Of a stretch of DNA of 64,000 nucleotides, positions 26,348 to 33,515 are shown piece by piece. Position 1 is the stretch's first letter, and each line of letters starts with the position of its first letter. The position numbers and the translations under genes were made by a program. Origin of the DNA: an uncultured Mycoplasmatota bacterium (GTDB lineage Bacteria; Bacillota_I; Bacilli_A; RF39; UBA660); contig URZY01000004.1 in the NCBI GenBank assembly GCA_900552495.1, positions 1-64,000 on the forward strand, in the 5' to 3' direction. The notes beneath the pieces are model-generated. The model was not told the origin of the DNA. It ran no database searches and saw only the letters and a list, made by a program, of their open reading frames with translations.

Positions 26348-26744
26348 GAATAATCAAAATCTTATTATTATAAGTTGGTTATTTTTAATTATTGCGTTGT
26401 GGTCAAGTCTGACTGTATTGAATAAAGAAATTTATATTTATAAAAAAATTTCGGGTGTATTATATACGGATTCGGCTATGGAAGTTGTCATTAGTAGAGA
26501 AGATACTAAATTGTTACAGAAAAATAAATATGTCTTTATTAATAATAAAAAGATGAAAATAAAGATAGTCCAAGTGAATGAAAATATTTTAAGGAGAAAT
26601 AAAACTAGTTATAATCAAGTTTTTATTAATATTGGTGAAAAGGTTGGTTCGGTAGGAGAGGTTGTTTCTGTTACGGCTGTGACAAAAAGAATAAAGGTTG
26701 CTAATATATTTAAAATTATATGGGAAGGTGATAACGATAGTTAG
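26331..26744 (+). CDS. Bacteriocin export accessory protein
   Basis: The 137-aa protein has one N-terminal membrane segment (about residues 10-30) and an extracytoplasmic beta-rich domain (VLYTDSAMEVVISREDTKLL, NKYVFINNKKMKIKIVQVN). It is far shorter than HlyD-type adaptors but sits where such accessory proteins are encoded. TTG 26331 overlaps the exporter by 17 nt; AAGGG lies about 9 nt upstream. It overlaps the first precursor by 8 nt. No named family recognised. Confidence 0.65.
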   Translation: MKKKYENNQNLIIISWLFLIIALWSSLTVLNKEIYIYKKISGVLYTDSAMEVVISREDTKLLQKNKYVFINNKKMKIKIVQVNENILRRNKTSYNQVFINIGEKVGSVGEVVSVTAVTKRIKVANIFKIIWEGDNDS

Positions 26745-26880
26745 AGTTGAAGATGAGAAATTGGAGAAAATAACAGGAGGAGCTGTTGAATGGTTAGGAA
26801 TTGGTGTAGCAATAGCGGCAATAATAATTTTTTTATCTGGTGTATTTGAGGGTTATACAAACCCAGGAAGGTGTGAGTAA
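26737..26880 (+). CDS. Double-glycine bacteriocin precursor 1, apparent AUA start
   Basis: A 47-aa precursor has a 15-residue leader ending LEKITGG and a 32-residue mature peptide, AVEWLGIGVAIAAIIIF then LSGVFEGYTNPGRCE. The mature part is hydrophobic with GxG and SGVFEG segments and one cysteine near its end. Starting at ATA 26737, 6 nt after AAGGTG, gives a leader that aligns residue by residue with that of precursor 2 (both 15 aa, pattern E-[DE]-E-[KR]-L-E-[KQ]-I-[TN]-G-G). GTG 26728 is the alternative but its ribosome site would be too close. Confidence 0.78.
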   Translation: MVRVEDEKLEKITGGAVEWLGIGVAIAAIIIFLSGVFEGYTNPGRCE

Positions 26881-26886
26881 GATAAC

Positions 26887-27057
26887 ATGGAAAAATTAGA
26901 GGAAGAAAGATTAGAACAAATAAACGGTGGGGCTTCTATTACTGGATCATTAGTTAATGCCTTAACTGATATTATAAAAATTTTATATGAGGCTGGTCAT
27001 GCAGTTGGATCATCTATTAGACGCGTTAGTGAGGGAAATATGTGTCCTCTCGATTAG
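26887..27057 (+). CDS. Double-glycine bacteriocin precursor 2
   Basis: A 56-aa precursor starts at ATG 26887, 6 nt after the stop of precursor 1. The leader MEKLEEERLEQINGG ends in GG after 15 residues. The 41-residue mature part runs ASITGSLVNALTDIIKIL, then YEAGHAVGSSIRRVSEGNM and CPLD. It is an amphipathic helix with a GHAVG segment and a single C-terminal-region cysteine. Two adjacent unlike precursors with one exporter fit a two-peptide (class IIb) bacteriocin. Confidence 0.82.
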   Translation: MEKLEEERLEQINGGASITGSLVNALTDIIKILYEAGHAVGSSIRRVSEGNMCPLD

Positions 27058-27179
27058 AAATAAGCAAAATTATATTAAGAATAATATTGACAATAGCTTT
27101 TATACCAATACTAGCTTTTATTTTAAAAATTTCATTTTATGGTGGATTAATGGTTGGAAAAATGTTGAGATTTTTATAA
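27042..27179 (+). CDS. Putative bacteriocin immunity protein (small membrane protein)
   Basis: A 45-aa reading frame starts at GTG 27042, 6 nt after GAGGG, and overlaps the end of precursor 2 by 16 nt. It encodes a basic membrane peptide: SSRLEISK, a hydrophobic segment (ILRIILTIAFIPILAFILKI) and a YGGLMVGKMLRFL tail. Small membrane proteins directly after two-peptide bacteriocin genes are typically immunity factors. The call rests on position, overlap, ribosome site and hydrophobicity. Confidence 0.6.
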   Translation: MSSRLEISKIILRIILTIAFIPILAFILKISFYGGLMVGKMLRFL

Positions 27180-27215
27180 AAATGATAAAAAAATACGAAA
27201 AATAAATAAAAATTG

Positions 27216-27244
27216 TTGAAAAACAAAGATTATGATGATATAAT
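27216..27244 (+). promoter_or_regulatory. Promoter of rpsU
   Basis: TTGAAA at 27216-27221, 17 bp, TATAAT at 27239-27244 with TG upstream. Confidence 0.85.
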
Positions 27245-27276
27245 TCATTGTAGTTGAAGTGAAGGGAGGGATAATG

Positions 27277-27477
27277 ATGGCAACTAAAGTAACTGTTAGA
27301 GGTAACTTAGATCAAGCTCTAAGAAAGTTTAAGCAAAAAGTAGCAAGAGACGGTGTCCCTTCAGAATGGAAAAAAAGAGAAGCTTACGATAAGCCAGGAG
27401 TAAGAAGAAGAGCTGCTAAAAAAGAAGGTATTAAGAATTCTCAAAAGAGAAATCGTGCTAATAATAGAGATTATTAA
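27277..27477 (+). CDS. rpsU: Ribosomal protein bS21
   Basis: The 66-aa basic protein of the small subunit carries the S21 core (RGNLDQALRKFKQKV, GVPSEWKKREAYDKPGVRRR). It binds near the mRNA exit region of the 30S subunit. ATG 27277 is favoured by GGGAGGG 7-8 nt upstream; the adjacent ATG 27274 adds one residue. A terminator follows immediately, and yqeY lies next, as in Bacillus. Confidence 0.95.
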   Translation: MATKVTVRGNLDQALRKFKQKVARDGVPSEWKKREAYDKPGVRRRAAKKEGIKNSQKRNRANNRDY

Positions 27478-27497
27478 TTTAATCTCTATTTTTCTTT
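27463..27497 (+). terminator. Terminator after rpsU
   Basis: AATAGAGATTA pairs with TAATCTCTATT, then TTTTTC. The upstream arm lies in the last codons of rpsU. Confidence 0.82.
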
Positions 27498-27555
27498 CTA
27501 GTAATTGAATAATAAATAAAAATAATTTATAATAGGAGCAAAAGGAGATGAAATT

Positions 27556-27993
27556 ATGGTAGAAAAATTAAAACAAGATATGATTGAAGCCATGAAGAAT
27601 AAAGAAAAAGAACGTTTAACAGTAATAAGAATGGTTAAAGCGGCAATGGATCAAGAACATATCGACCGTAAGAGAGAAATTAATGAAGAATTATTAATTG
27701 ATGTAGTTAATAAACAGATTAAAATGCGTAAGGATTCTATAGTTGAGTTTGAAAAGGGTGGACGTAGTGATTTAGCTGAGAAAACGCAGGCAGAAGTTGA
27801 TATTTTGATGGCCTATTTACCAGAACAGTTATCAATTGAAGAAGTTATGAAAATAATAGATGAAATTTTTGCGGAGGTAAAACCTGAAAGTCAAAAAGAT
27901 ATGGGAAAAGTAATGAAAGAAGCTACTGCAAAATTAAAAGGTAAAGCAGATATGAAAGAAGTTAGTAATATTATTAAGGAAAAATTGCAATAA
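27556..27993 (+). CDS. yqeY: YqeY/GatB-domain protein
   Basis: The 145-aa all-helical protein matches YqeY: MVEKLKQDMIEAMKNKEKER at the start, VNKQIKMRKDSIVEFEKGGR in the middle and a C-terminal KDMGKVMKEATAKLKGKADM segment resembling the tRNA-binding tail domain of GatB. Exact function is unknown, with a proposed tRNA-linked role. Its place after rpsU is conserved in Bacillota. Confidence 0.92.
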   Translation: MVEKLKQDMIEAMKNKEKERLTVIRMVKAAMDQEHIDRKREINEELLIDVVNKQIKMRKDSIVEFEKGGRSDLAEKTQAEVDILMAYLPEQLSIEEVMKIIDEIFAEVKPESQKDMGKVMKEATAKLKGKADMKEVSNIIKEKLQ

Positions 27994-28009
27994 TTTTTCT
28001 TTTTTTTTG
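27979..28009 (+). terminator. Terminator after yqeY
   Basis: GAAAAATT pairs with AATTTTTC and a T-run follows; the upstream arm lies in the last yqeY codons. Confidence 0.7.
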
Positions 28010-28041
28010 ATTGTTTTCATATACTTTTATAGGTGAAGTCG

Positions 28042-28281
28042 ATGCTTAGAAAAATGTATGAATATATAAAAGATGAAGAATTTAGATACACAATTTATAA
28101 TGATCGAATCCATATTGTAAACTATGATGATATTAGTTCTTTAAGTAGTGAAGATGTTTTAATTCGCTATAGAAATAAGCGGATCAAAGTAAAAGGTAGA
28201 GGACTTATTTTAAATAGACTTTTAGAGAGAGAAGCACTAATTATTGGTGAAGTTATTAATATAGAGGTTATATATGAATAA
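28042..28281 (+). CDS. yqfC: Sporulation-type protein YqfC
   Basis: The 79-aa protein matches YabP/YqfC: short beta-strands with RIHIVNYDDISSLSSEDVLIR and KRIKVKGRGLILNRLLERE. In Bacillus yqfC is transcribed with yqfD in the mother cell under SigE. ATG 28042 has AGGTGAAG upstream. It overlaps yqfD by 8 nt. Confidence 0.88.
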   Translation: MLRKMYEYIKDEEFRYTIYNDRIHIVNYDDISSLSSEDVLIRYRNKRIKVKGRGLILNRLLEREALIIGEVINIEVIYE

Positions 28282-29449
28282 TAGATATAAATTATGTATT
28301 AAAGGAAAAAATCCTGATTATTTTTTACGAAAAGTTATAGCAGCAAAAATTAATATTTATGATATTAATAAAAAATATAAAGAGTTATTTATCACGGTTG
28401 ACGAAGATGGATATCAAAAAATTATAAAGTTTAAAACTAGTTATAAGGTAATTATTCAAGATGTTAGTGGAGTACTTAAGATAAAAGAAGTATTTAATAG
28501 GTATATTTTCTTTATCTTATTTTTTTGTTTGGGAATTGGGATTAATATTTTTTTAAGTTTTATTATTTTTGATGTTGAAGTAGTTCATTCAAACAACTAT
28601 ATAAAAGAATTAGTTTATGATGCTTTAATAGAGGAGGGCATAAAAAAATTTAAATTTAAAATTAGTTTTAGTGAAAAAGAAAGAATTGTTAATAAGATTT
28701 TGACTGAAAATAGAGATTATTTAGAATGGTTAGAAATTGAAGAAGTTGGAACAAAATATATGGTTTATGCACAACAAAGAAAGAAAAATAGTGAGCCGGA
28801 GGAATGTGGAAGTAGAAATATCGTGGCGGCTAAAGGTGCTACTATTTTGGAAATTAAAGCCTTGAAAGGGGAAGTATTAAAGAAGAAGTATGATTATGTT
28901 GCACCAGGAGATGTTATTATAAGTGGAACAATTTATAATAAGGAAGATATTATGGCTAATAGATGTGCTGATGGTCAGATATTTGGTGAGGTTTGGTATA
29001 AGGTATATGTTGAATTGCCAGTAAAATATCATGAAGAAAATATAACAGGGAAAAGTACTTATAATATTGGATATAGATTTTTAAATAAAAAAGAAGTTTT
29101 ATTGGGAAAATATGAGACTTACAAAAAGGAAGATGTTTTTGTATTAGAAAGTGAATTATTGCCAATTAGTTTTGGAATTTCTAAGTACTTAGAGACTGAA
29201 GTAATTGATAAAACTTATACACTAGAAAATAGCGATACTGAGGCGTTAAAAATAGCTAATGATCGAATAAGTCGTCAGTTTAAAGAGGGGGAAGAGGTTC
29301 TTTCAAAAAAAGTTTTGAAAAAAGAGCTAAAGGATAGTAAAATAATAGTAGAAGTATTTTTGAGAGTTAAGGAAGACATCACAAGTTACAAAGAAATAAC
29401 GGATGAAGAAATAGCTAATCAAAAAAAAGAAGAACAGGATGGTGGTTAA
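28274..29449 (+). CDS. yqfD: Sporulation-type membrane protein YqfD
   Basis: The 391-aa protein has a cytoplasmic N-terminal domain (about 75 residues), one membrane segment (about 76-100, YIFFILFFCLGIGINIFL) and a large external domain with GATILEIKALKGEVLKKKYD and APGDVIISG, as in YqfD/SpoIV. It ends in a charged segment. Expected role is in the sporulating mother cell envelope. The phoH gene that normally follows yqfD is absent; a VanZ-like gene takes its place. Confidence 0.9.
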   Translation: MNNRYKLCIKGKNPDYFLRKVIAAKINIYDINKKYKELFITVDEDGYQKIIKFKTSYKVIIQDVSGVLKIKEVFNRYIFFILFFCLGIGINIFLSFIIFDVEVVHSNNYIKELVYDALIEEGIKKFKFKISFSEKERIVNKILTENRDYLEWLEIEEVGTKYMVYAQQRKKNSEPEECGSRNIVAAKGATILEIKALKGEVLKKKYDYVAPGDVIISGTIYNKEDIMANRCADGQIFGEVWYKVYVELPVKYHEENITGKSTYNIGYRFLNKKEVLLGKYETYKKEDVFVLESELLPISFGISKYLETEVIDKTYTLENSDTEALKIANDRISRQFKEGEEVLSKKVLKKELKDSKIIVEVFLRVKEDITSYKEITDEEIANQKKEEQDGG

Positions 29450-30050
29450 GGTGTTAGGAAGGCTTACTAGTACAATTCAAGGGGTAGTTAATTTTACCTG
29501 GCCAACAGTTATTATTTCGGTAGTGGTATTAGTATCATTTAGAATTTGTTATTTAGTTAAAAATCGGCAAAAATTAATACTATATAAAGAATTATTAGGA
29601 CTTAGTTTTGTAATTTATGCATTATGTTTATTCCAAGTGGTAACGTTTCAGGATAATGTGACGTGGGCAACTAATAATTTTATTCCTTTTAGAGAAATGT
29701 TGCGTTATAATATAGGGAGTCATTTGTTTGTAAAGAATGTTTTAGGAAATATGCTAATGTTTTTACCTTATGGTTTTTTTGTTAGTTTTTATTTAAAAAA
29801 TAAAAAGCCTTGGTTGACTCTGATCTTGACAGTAATTGCATCCTTTTCAATTGAATTAGTCCAGATGGTCATTGGTAGAGTATTTGATATTGATGATATT
29901 TTGCTTAATTTACTGGGCGGATATTTGGGATACTTGGTTTATTATTGGTTGAGTAAACTGTATGATAAAATACCTGAAACATTGAAAAGTGAGAAGAGTT
30001 TGAATATAGTGGCAGCGATTATATTAATTGGAATTATTACAATTTTGTAG
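29439..30050 (+). CDS. VanZ-like membrane protein
   Basis: The 203-aa protein has five hydrophobic segments and the VanZ pattern: NNFIPFREM (about residues 80-88), VKNVLGNMLMFLPYGFFVSF and SIELVQMVIGRVFDIDDILLN with GGYLGYL. VanZ family proteins affect teicoplanin sensitivity in one case, but most are unstudied. ATG 29439 overlaps yqfD by 11 nt; GTG 29451 is an alternative. It sits where phoH and pgpH would be expected. Confidence 0.85.
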   Translation: MVVKVLGRLTSTIQGVVNFTWPTVIISVVVLVSFRICYLVKNRQKLILYKELLGLSFVIYALCLFQVVTFQDNVTWATNNFIPFREMLRYNIGSHLFVKNVLGNMLMFLPYGFFVSFYLKNKKPWLTLILTVIASFSIELVQMVIGRVFDIDDILLNLLGGYLGYLVYYWLSKLYDKIPETLKSEKSLNIVAAIILIGIITIL

Positions 30051-30060
30051 GAGGATTTTA

Positions 30061-30513
30061 ATGAGTAGTATAGGTGTTTTTAAACAGGTAGATTATGAAA
30101 TTGCGGAGTTGGAAACTGTTGAAAAAGTATTGGAAAGAGCGATAGAAAAAGAGCAATTAGATGATGTTTTTTTAAATTTAATTATTGTTGACAATGAATA
30201 TATTCATAATTTAAATAAATTATATCGAGGAATTGATAGAGTGACAGATGTTATTACATTTGCGTTGGAAGATGAAGATAGTTTGGTCTTACCAAAAGAA
30301 GTCGGTCGAAATTTAGGGGATATTTATATTTCAATTGAAAGAGCGAAAGAACAAGCAAGCGAATATGGTCATGGTTTATTACGAGAGCTTTCCTTTTTAG
30401 CTGTGCATGGATTTTATCATTTGTTGGGGTATGATCATATGAATCCAGAGGATGAGGCTATAATGTTTAAAAAACAAGAGGAGGTACTCAACGATTATGG
30501 GATTACTAGATAA
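30061..30513 (+). CDS. ybeY: Endoribonuclease YbeY
   Basis: The 150-aa enzyme helps mature rRNA 3' ends and supports ribosome quality control. The zinc site HGFYHLLGYDH (H-x3-H-x5-H, about residues 120-130) is intact, with RVTDVITFALED upstream (about 60-71) and NLGDIYIS. ATG 30061 is set by GTAGGAGG. It overlaps dgkA by 17 nt. Confidence 0.95.
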   Translation: MSSIGVFKQVDYEIAELETVEKVLERAIEKEQLDDVFLNLIIVDNEYIHNLNKLYRGIDRVTDVITFALEDEDSLVLPKEVGRNLGDIYISIERAKEQASEYGHGLLRELSFLAVHGFYHLLGYDHMNPEDEAIMFKKQEEVLNDYGITR

Positions 30514-30925
30514 ATTTAAGAAGAAGAGACAAATTGTTTATACTAATAAGTTAGATACAAAAAGATTAGGGAGAAGTTTTAAAGCAGCATTTAGCGGAAT
30601 AAAAGAAACCTATGTTAAGGAGCAGAATATAAAGATTCATACAGTTATGGCTTTATTAGTAGTATTATTTGGTTTTTTGTTAAGGATAAGTTATGCCGAA
30701 TGGTTAGTTTGTTTGGTATTGATTGGTTTTGTGTTGATGGCAGAATTTTTTAATACGGCAATTGAATATGTCGTAGATTTGGCATCACCTGATATTCATC
30801 CTTTGGCCAAGGCAGCTAAAGATACTGCTAGTGCTGGGGTATTGATGATGGCAATCTTATCGGCCTTGATTGGTCTTGTTATATTTGTACCAAAAATTGT
30901 GAATGTTGTTGGAGGAATGTTTTAG
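30497..30925 (+). CDS. dgkA: DgkA-family lipid kinase (undecaprenol/diacylglycerol kinase)
   Basis: The 142-aa membrane enzyme has a basic N-terminal tail, three membrane segments and the DgkA signature VLMAEFFNTAIEYVVDL (about residues 78-94) with the conserved EFxNTAIE. Gram-positive members mostly phosphorylate undecaprenol for wall carrier recycling. Its place between ybeY and cdd is conserved in Bacillus. Confidence 0.93.
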   Translation: MGLLDKFKKKRQIVYTNKLDTKRLGRSFKAAFSGIKETYVKEQNIKIHTVMALLVVLFGFLLRISYAEWLVCLVLIGFVLMAEFFNTAIEYVVDLASPDIHPLAKAAKDTASAGVLMMAILSALIGLVIFVPKIVNVVGGMF

Positions 30926-31312
30926 ATGAAAGAAAAGTTATTAGAATTGTTAAAGAATAGTTATGCTCCATATTCTAATTTTCCAGTTGCAGCAGTAGTT
31001 GTTTGTAAAGACGGAAGAGAATTTGGTGGGGTTAATGTTGAAGACGCTAGTACTCGAGCTGGAACTTGTGCTGAAAGGGCAGCAATTTTTAATGCTGTAA
31101 CCGCTGGCGTTAAAGCTGGAGATTTTAAAGAGATTAATGTGATGGTTTCTAGTGGAAGGATAGGGACACCTTGTTTTGTATGTCGACAAATGATTTTAGA
31201 AATGTTTCCAAAGAATGCGATTGTTAGATGTTTCGCAACTGATGGAGAATTTAGGGAGTTTAAGGTTTCAGAATTGTGTCCTTATCCATTTGATAGTGAG
31301 GATTTGAAGTAA
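30926..31312 (+). CDS. cdd: Cytidine deaminase
   Basis: The 128-aa zinc enzyme converts cytidine or deoxycytidine to uridine forms for pyrimidine salvage. It has SNFPVAAVV (residues 18-26), VNVEDAS, the CAER catalytic motif (TCAERAAIF, Cys 53 and Glu 55) and PCFVCRQMI (two zinc cysteines). CAE is the normal form in tetrameric enzymes. It starts directly after the dgkA stop, and its stop overlaps the era ATG (TAATG). Confidence 0.95.
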   Translation: MKEKLLELLKNSYAPYSNFPVAAVVVCKDGREFGGVNVEDASTRAGTCAERAAIFNAVTAGVKAGDFKEINVMVSSGRIGTPCFVCRQMILEMFPKNAIVRCFATDGEFREFKVSELCPYPFDSEDLK

Positions 31313-32202
31313 TGAAGTGTGGATTTGTTAGTTTAGTAGGAAGACCAAATGTTGGAAAAAGTACCCTTTTGAATAGTTTGCTTGGAATGAAGTTGGCAAT
31401 AACTTCTAGTGTTAGTGGGACAACACGTAATGTGATTCAAGGAATTTATAATGATGAAGAGGCACAAATTGTTTTTGTAGATACACCGGGTATTCATAAG
31501 CCAACTCATAAATTGGGAAGTTTGATGAATAAAAAAGCGTATAATAATACTGAAGGTGTAGATATTATTTTATTTTTAGTTGACATTTCAAAAGGATTTG
31601 GTAAGGGAGACCAGTTTATTTTAGATAGAATAAAGGATAAAGGCATACCGGTATTTTTATTACTTAATAAGATTGATAATCTAAAAAATAAGGAAAGCTT
31701 ATTGAGTGAGATAAATAAATTAAAAGAGTTATATGATTTTGCTGAAATTATTCCAATTTCGGCAATGAAAAAAGATAATATTCCAGTATTAATTGATTGT
31801 ATAAAAAAATATTTAAATGAAGAGGCAGCTATTTATTCTGAGGATGATTTGACAAATGTTTCAACTAGATTTATTATGGCTGAGTTTGTAAGAGAAAAAA
31901 TATTGGAACTTACTCATGATGAAATTCCTCATACAGTTACTTGCTATGTTGAAAATTATGAAGAAGAGGAAGATGTTGTTCACATTCAAGTGTTAGTTGT
32001 GGTTGACCGAGATAATATTAAGAAAATTATTATTGGTAAAGGTGGGTCAATGCTTAAGGAGATTGGTACTCGGGCTAGATGTGATATGGAGAAGTTTTTA
32101 GGGAAAAAAGTTTTTTTAGAGACTTATGTTAAAACCTTAAAAAATTGGCGTGATCAGGAAAAATATTTTTTAGAACTTGGCTTAAAAGATGATGACGAGT
32201 AA
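31312..32202 (+). CDS. era: GTPase Era
   Basis: The 296-aa GTPase binds 16S rRNA near its 3' end and supports 30S assembly. G-motifs are GRPNVGKST (residues 10-18), DTPGIHK (about 58-64), NKID (about 121-124) and PISAMK. The C-terminal KH domain has IIGKGGSMLKEIGTRARCDM (about 242-261) and VFLETYVKTLKNWR. Complete, within the ybeY-dgkA-cdd-era-recO block. Confidence 0.97.
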   Translation: MKCGFVSLVGRPNVGKSTLLNSLLGMKLAITSSVSGTTRNVIQGIYNDEEAQIVFVDTPGIHKPTHKLGSLMNKKAYNNTEGVDIILFLVDISKGFGKGDQFILDRIKDKGIPVFLLLNKIDNLKNKESLLSEINKLKELYDFAEIIPISAMKKDNIPVLIDCIKKYLNEEAAIYSEDDLTNVSTRFIMAEFVREKILELTHDEIPHTVTCYVENYEEEEDVVHIQVLVVVDRDNIKKIIIGKGGSMLKEIGTRARCDMEKFLGKKVFLETYVKTLKNWRDQEKYFLELGLKDDDE

Positions 32203-32221
32203 AAACTGTATAAAATAGAAA

Positions 32222-32254
32222 GCAAATCACCACTATATTAATAGAGGTGATTTT
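32222..32254 (+). promoter_or_regulatory. Hairpin covering the yqzL ribosome site
   Basis: AAATCACC (about 32223-32230) can pair with GGTGATTT (about 32247-32254), which contains the AGGTGA ribosome site of yqzL. Folding would hide that site and could limit translation of yqzL and, by coupling, recO. It could instead be a weak attenuator. Confidence 0.45.
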
Positions 32255-32344
32255 ATGAATTATGATGTTTTATGGAAACTATTTGTGAAAACCGGAAATA
32301 TTAAATATTATAATTTATTACAAGCATTAAGAAAGCGTGATTAA
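32255..32344 (+). CDS. yqzL: YqzL-family peptide
   Basis: A 29-aa reading frame lies between era and recO: MNYDVLWKLFVKTGNIKYYN then LLQALRKRD. Its length, the W-K-x-F-x-x-T-G-N pattern and its position match YqzL of Bacillus. Function unknown. GAGGTGA lies before ATG 32255, and its stop directly abuts the recO ATG, indicating coupling. Confidence 0.82.
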   Translation: MNYDVLWKLFVKTGNIKYYNLLQALRKRD

Positions 32345-33094
32345 ATGAAAATTGATAGTTTTGAAGGAATTATTTTAACAGAAACGAATTATAGTGAATC
32401 TAGTAAGATATTGAATGTTTTAACTAACGATCGAGGCGTTATTGGAATCATGTCTAAGGGGTGTCGGAATGTTAAAAGTAAATTACGTGGTGTTAGTCGA
32501 AAATTAATATATGGAACATTTCATGTGTATTATAAAGAAAATGGGTTATCAACATTAATTGGAATTGATTTGATAAATTCTTTTTCAAAAACGATGATGG
32601 ATTTAGAAAGAATTAGTTTTGCGTCTTATTTATTAGATTTGAGTTATCAAGTCGTTAGACAGAATGATGATCAAGATATTTTTTTATTACTTAGAGATAC
32701 ATTGCTTAAAATAGAGGAGGGATTAAATCCTTTAGTACTTAGTAATATTTTAGAGTTAAAGCTTCTTGATTACTTGGGAGTTAGACCAAGTATAGATGCT
32801 TGCAGTATTTGTGGTAGTGAGAAAGCAATTGTTACATTATCGGCGGATAGTGGTGGATATGTTTGTAGAAATTGTTTTAGTAACGAGGGATATGTTTCAG
32901 AAAAAACAATTAAAATGATTAGATTATATTATTATGTTGATATAAAAAATATTAGTAAACTAGAAGTTAGTGATGATGTTAGTAAAGAAATAAACCAATT
33001 TTTAGATATGTATTATGATCGATATACTGGGCTTTATTTAAAGAGCAAAGATTTTATTAAAAAGATTGGTTCAATGAACCAAAAGGCAGTTTAA
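32345..33094 (+). CDS. recO: DNA repair protein RecO
   Basis: The 249-aa protein loads RecA with RecR at SSB-coated gaps. It has the N-terminal OB-fold (FEGIILTETNYSESSKILNV, residues 5-24; GIMSKGCRNVKSKLRG) and a helical domain with a four-cysteine zinc site, CSICG (about 157-161) and CRNC (about 178-181). Length and order are normal. A terminator follows. Confidence 0.95.
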   Translation: MKIDSFEGIILTETNYSESSKILNVLTNDRGVIGIMSKGCRNVKSKLRGVSRKLIYGTFHVYYKENGLSTLIGIDLINSFSKTMMDLERISFASYLLDLSYQVVRQNDDQDIFLLLRDTLLKIEEGLNPLVLSNILELKLLDYLGVRPSIDACSICGSEKAIVTLSADSGGYVCRNCFSNEGYVSEKTIKMIRLYYYVDIKNISKLEVSDDVSKEINQFLDMYYDRYTGLYLKSKDFIKKIGSMNQKAV

Positions 33095-33108
33095 ACTGCT
33101 TTTTTTTG
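33081..33108 (+). terminator. Terminator after recO
   Basis: AAGGCAGT, loop TTAA, ACTGCTTT, then a T-run. The arms overlap the last recO codons. Confidence 0.88.
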
Positions 33109-33182
33109 TGAAAATTTAGTGAAAAAATTGGAGGTTTTATTTGTAGTATGTTATTATTTTATGTGTAATAGGAGATGATGTA

Positions 33183-33515
33183 GTGATGAATGCATATATA
33201 GCAATTTTTTTACCTAGTGTAATAGGAATTGCTGTGTATAAAATAATTACAAAGGAAAAAGATAATAACTGGTTATTTTTAAATTATCTAACTCAAGTTT
33301 TTCTTGCAAACTTTTTAACGTGGTTTTTATTAGAAATAAGAAATCACGATATTACAAATTTCTCTAGTTATATTGGTAATGATTTTTCGTTTAGTTTAAA
33401 ATATATGTTATTAGTTATGGTATTAAGTATCGTTTTGAGTATTGTTTTTGCAGTTTTAAAAAAGTATTTTGTATTTGAAGTAGAAGTAGAAAATGGCAGA
33501 AAAAAGAAAAAATAA
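33183..33515 (+). CDS. Small membrane protein before the sulfatase
   Basis: The 110-aa protein has three hydrophobic segments (about residues 3-20, 32-50 and 72-95) and a charged tail ending ENGRKKKK. GTG 33183 lies 8 nt after AGGAG; ATG 33186 is the alternative. It overlaps the LTA-synthase-like gene by 23 nt, so the two are probably co-translated and linked in function. No family recognised. Confidence 0.65.
   Translation: MMNAYIAIFLPSVIGIAVYKIITKEKDNNWLFLNYLTQVFLANFLTWFLLEIRNHDITNFSSYIGNDFSFSLKYMLLVMVLSIVLSIVFAVLKKYFVFEVEVENGRKKKK

Noticed and set aside
26987..27205. 72-aa forward reading frame within the bacteriocin genes
   Set aside because: It overlaps precursor 2 in another frame, lacks a ribosome site and has poor composition; the frames at 26887 and 27042 are better supported.
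30926..31312. Cytidine deaminase with a damaged active site (CAE rather than HAE)
   Set aside because: CAE is the normal zinc-ligand form in tetrameric bacterial cytidine deaminases.
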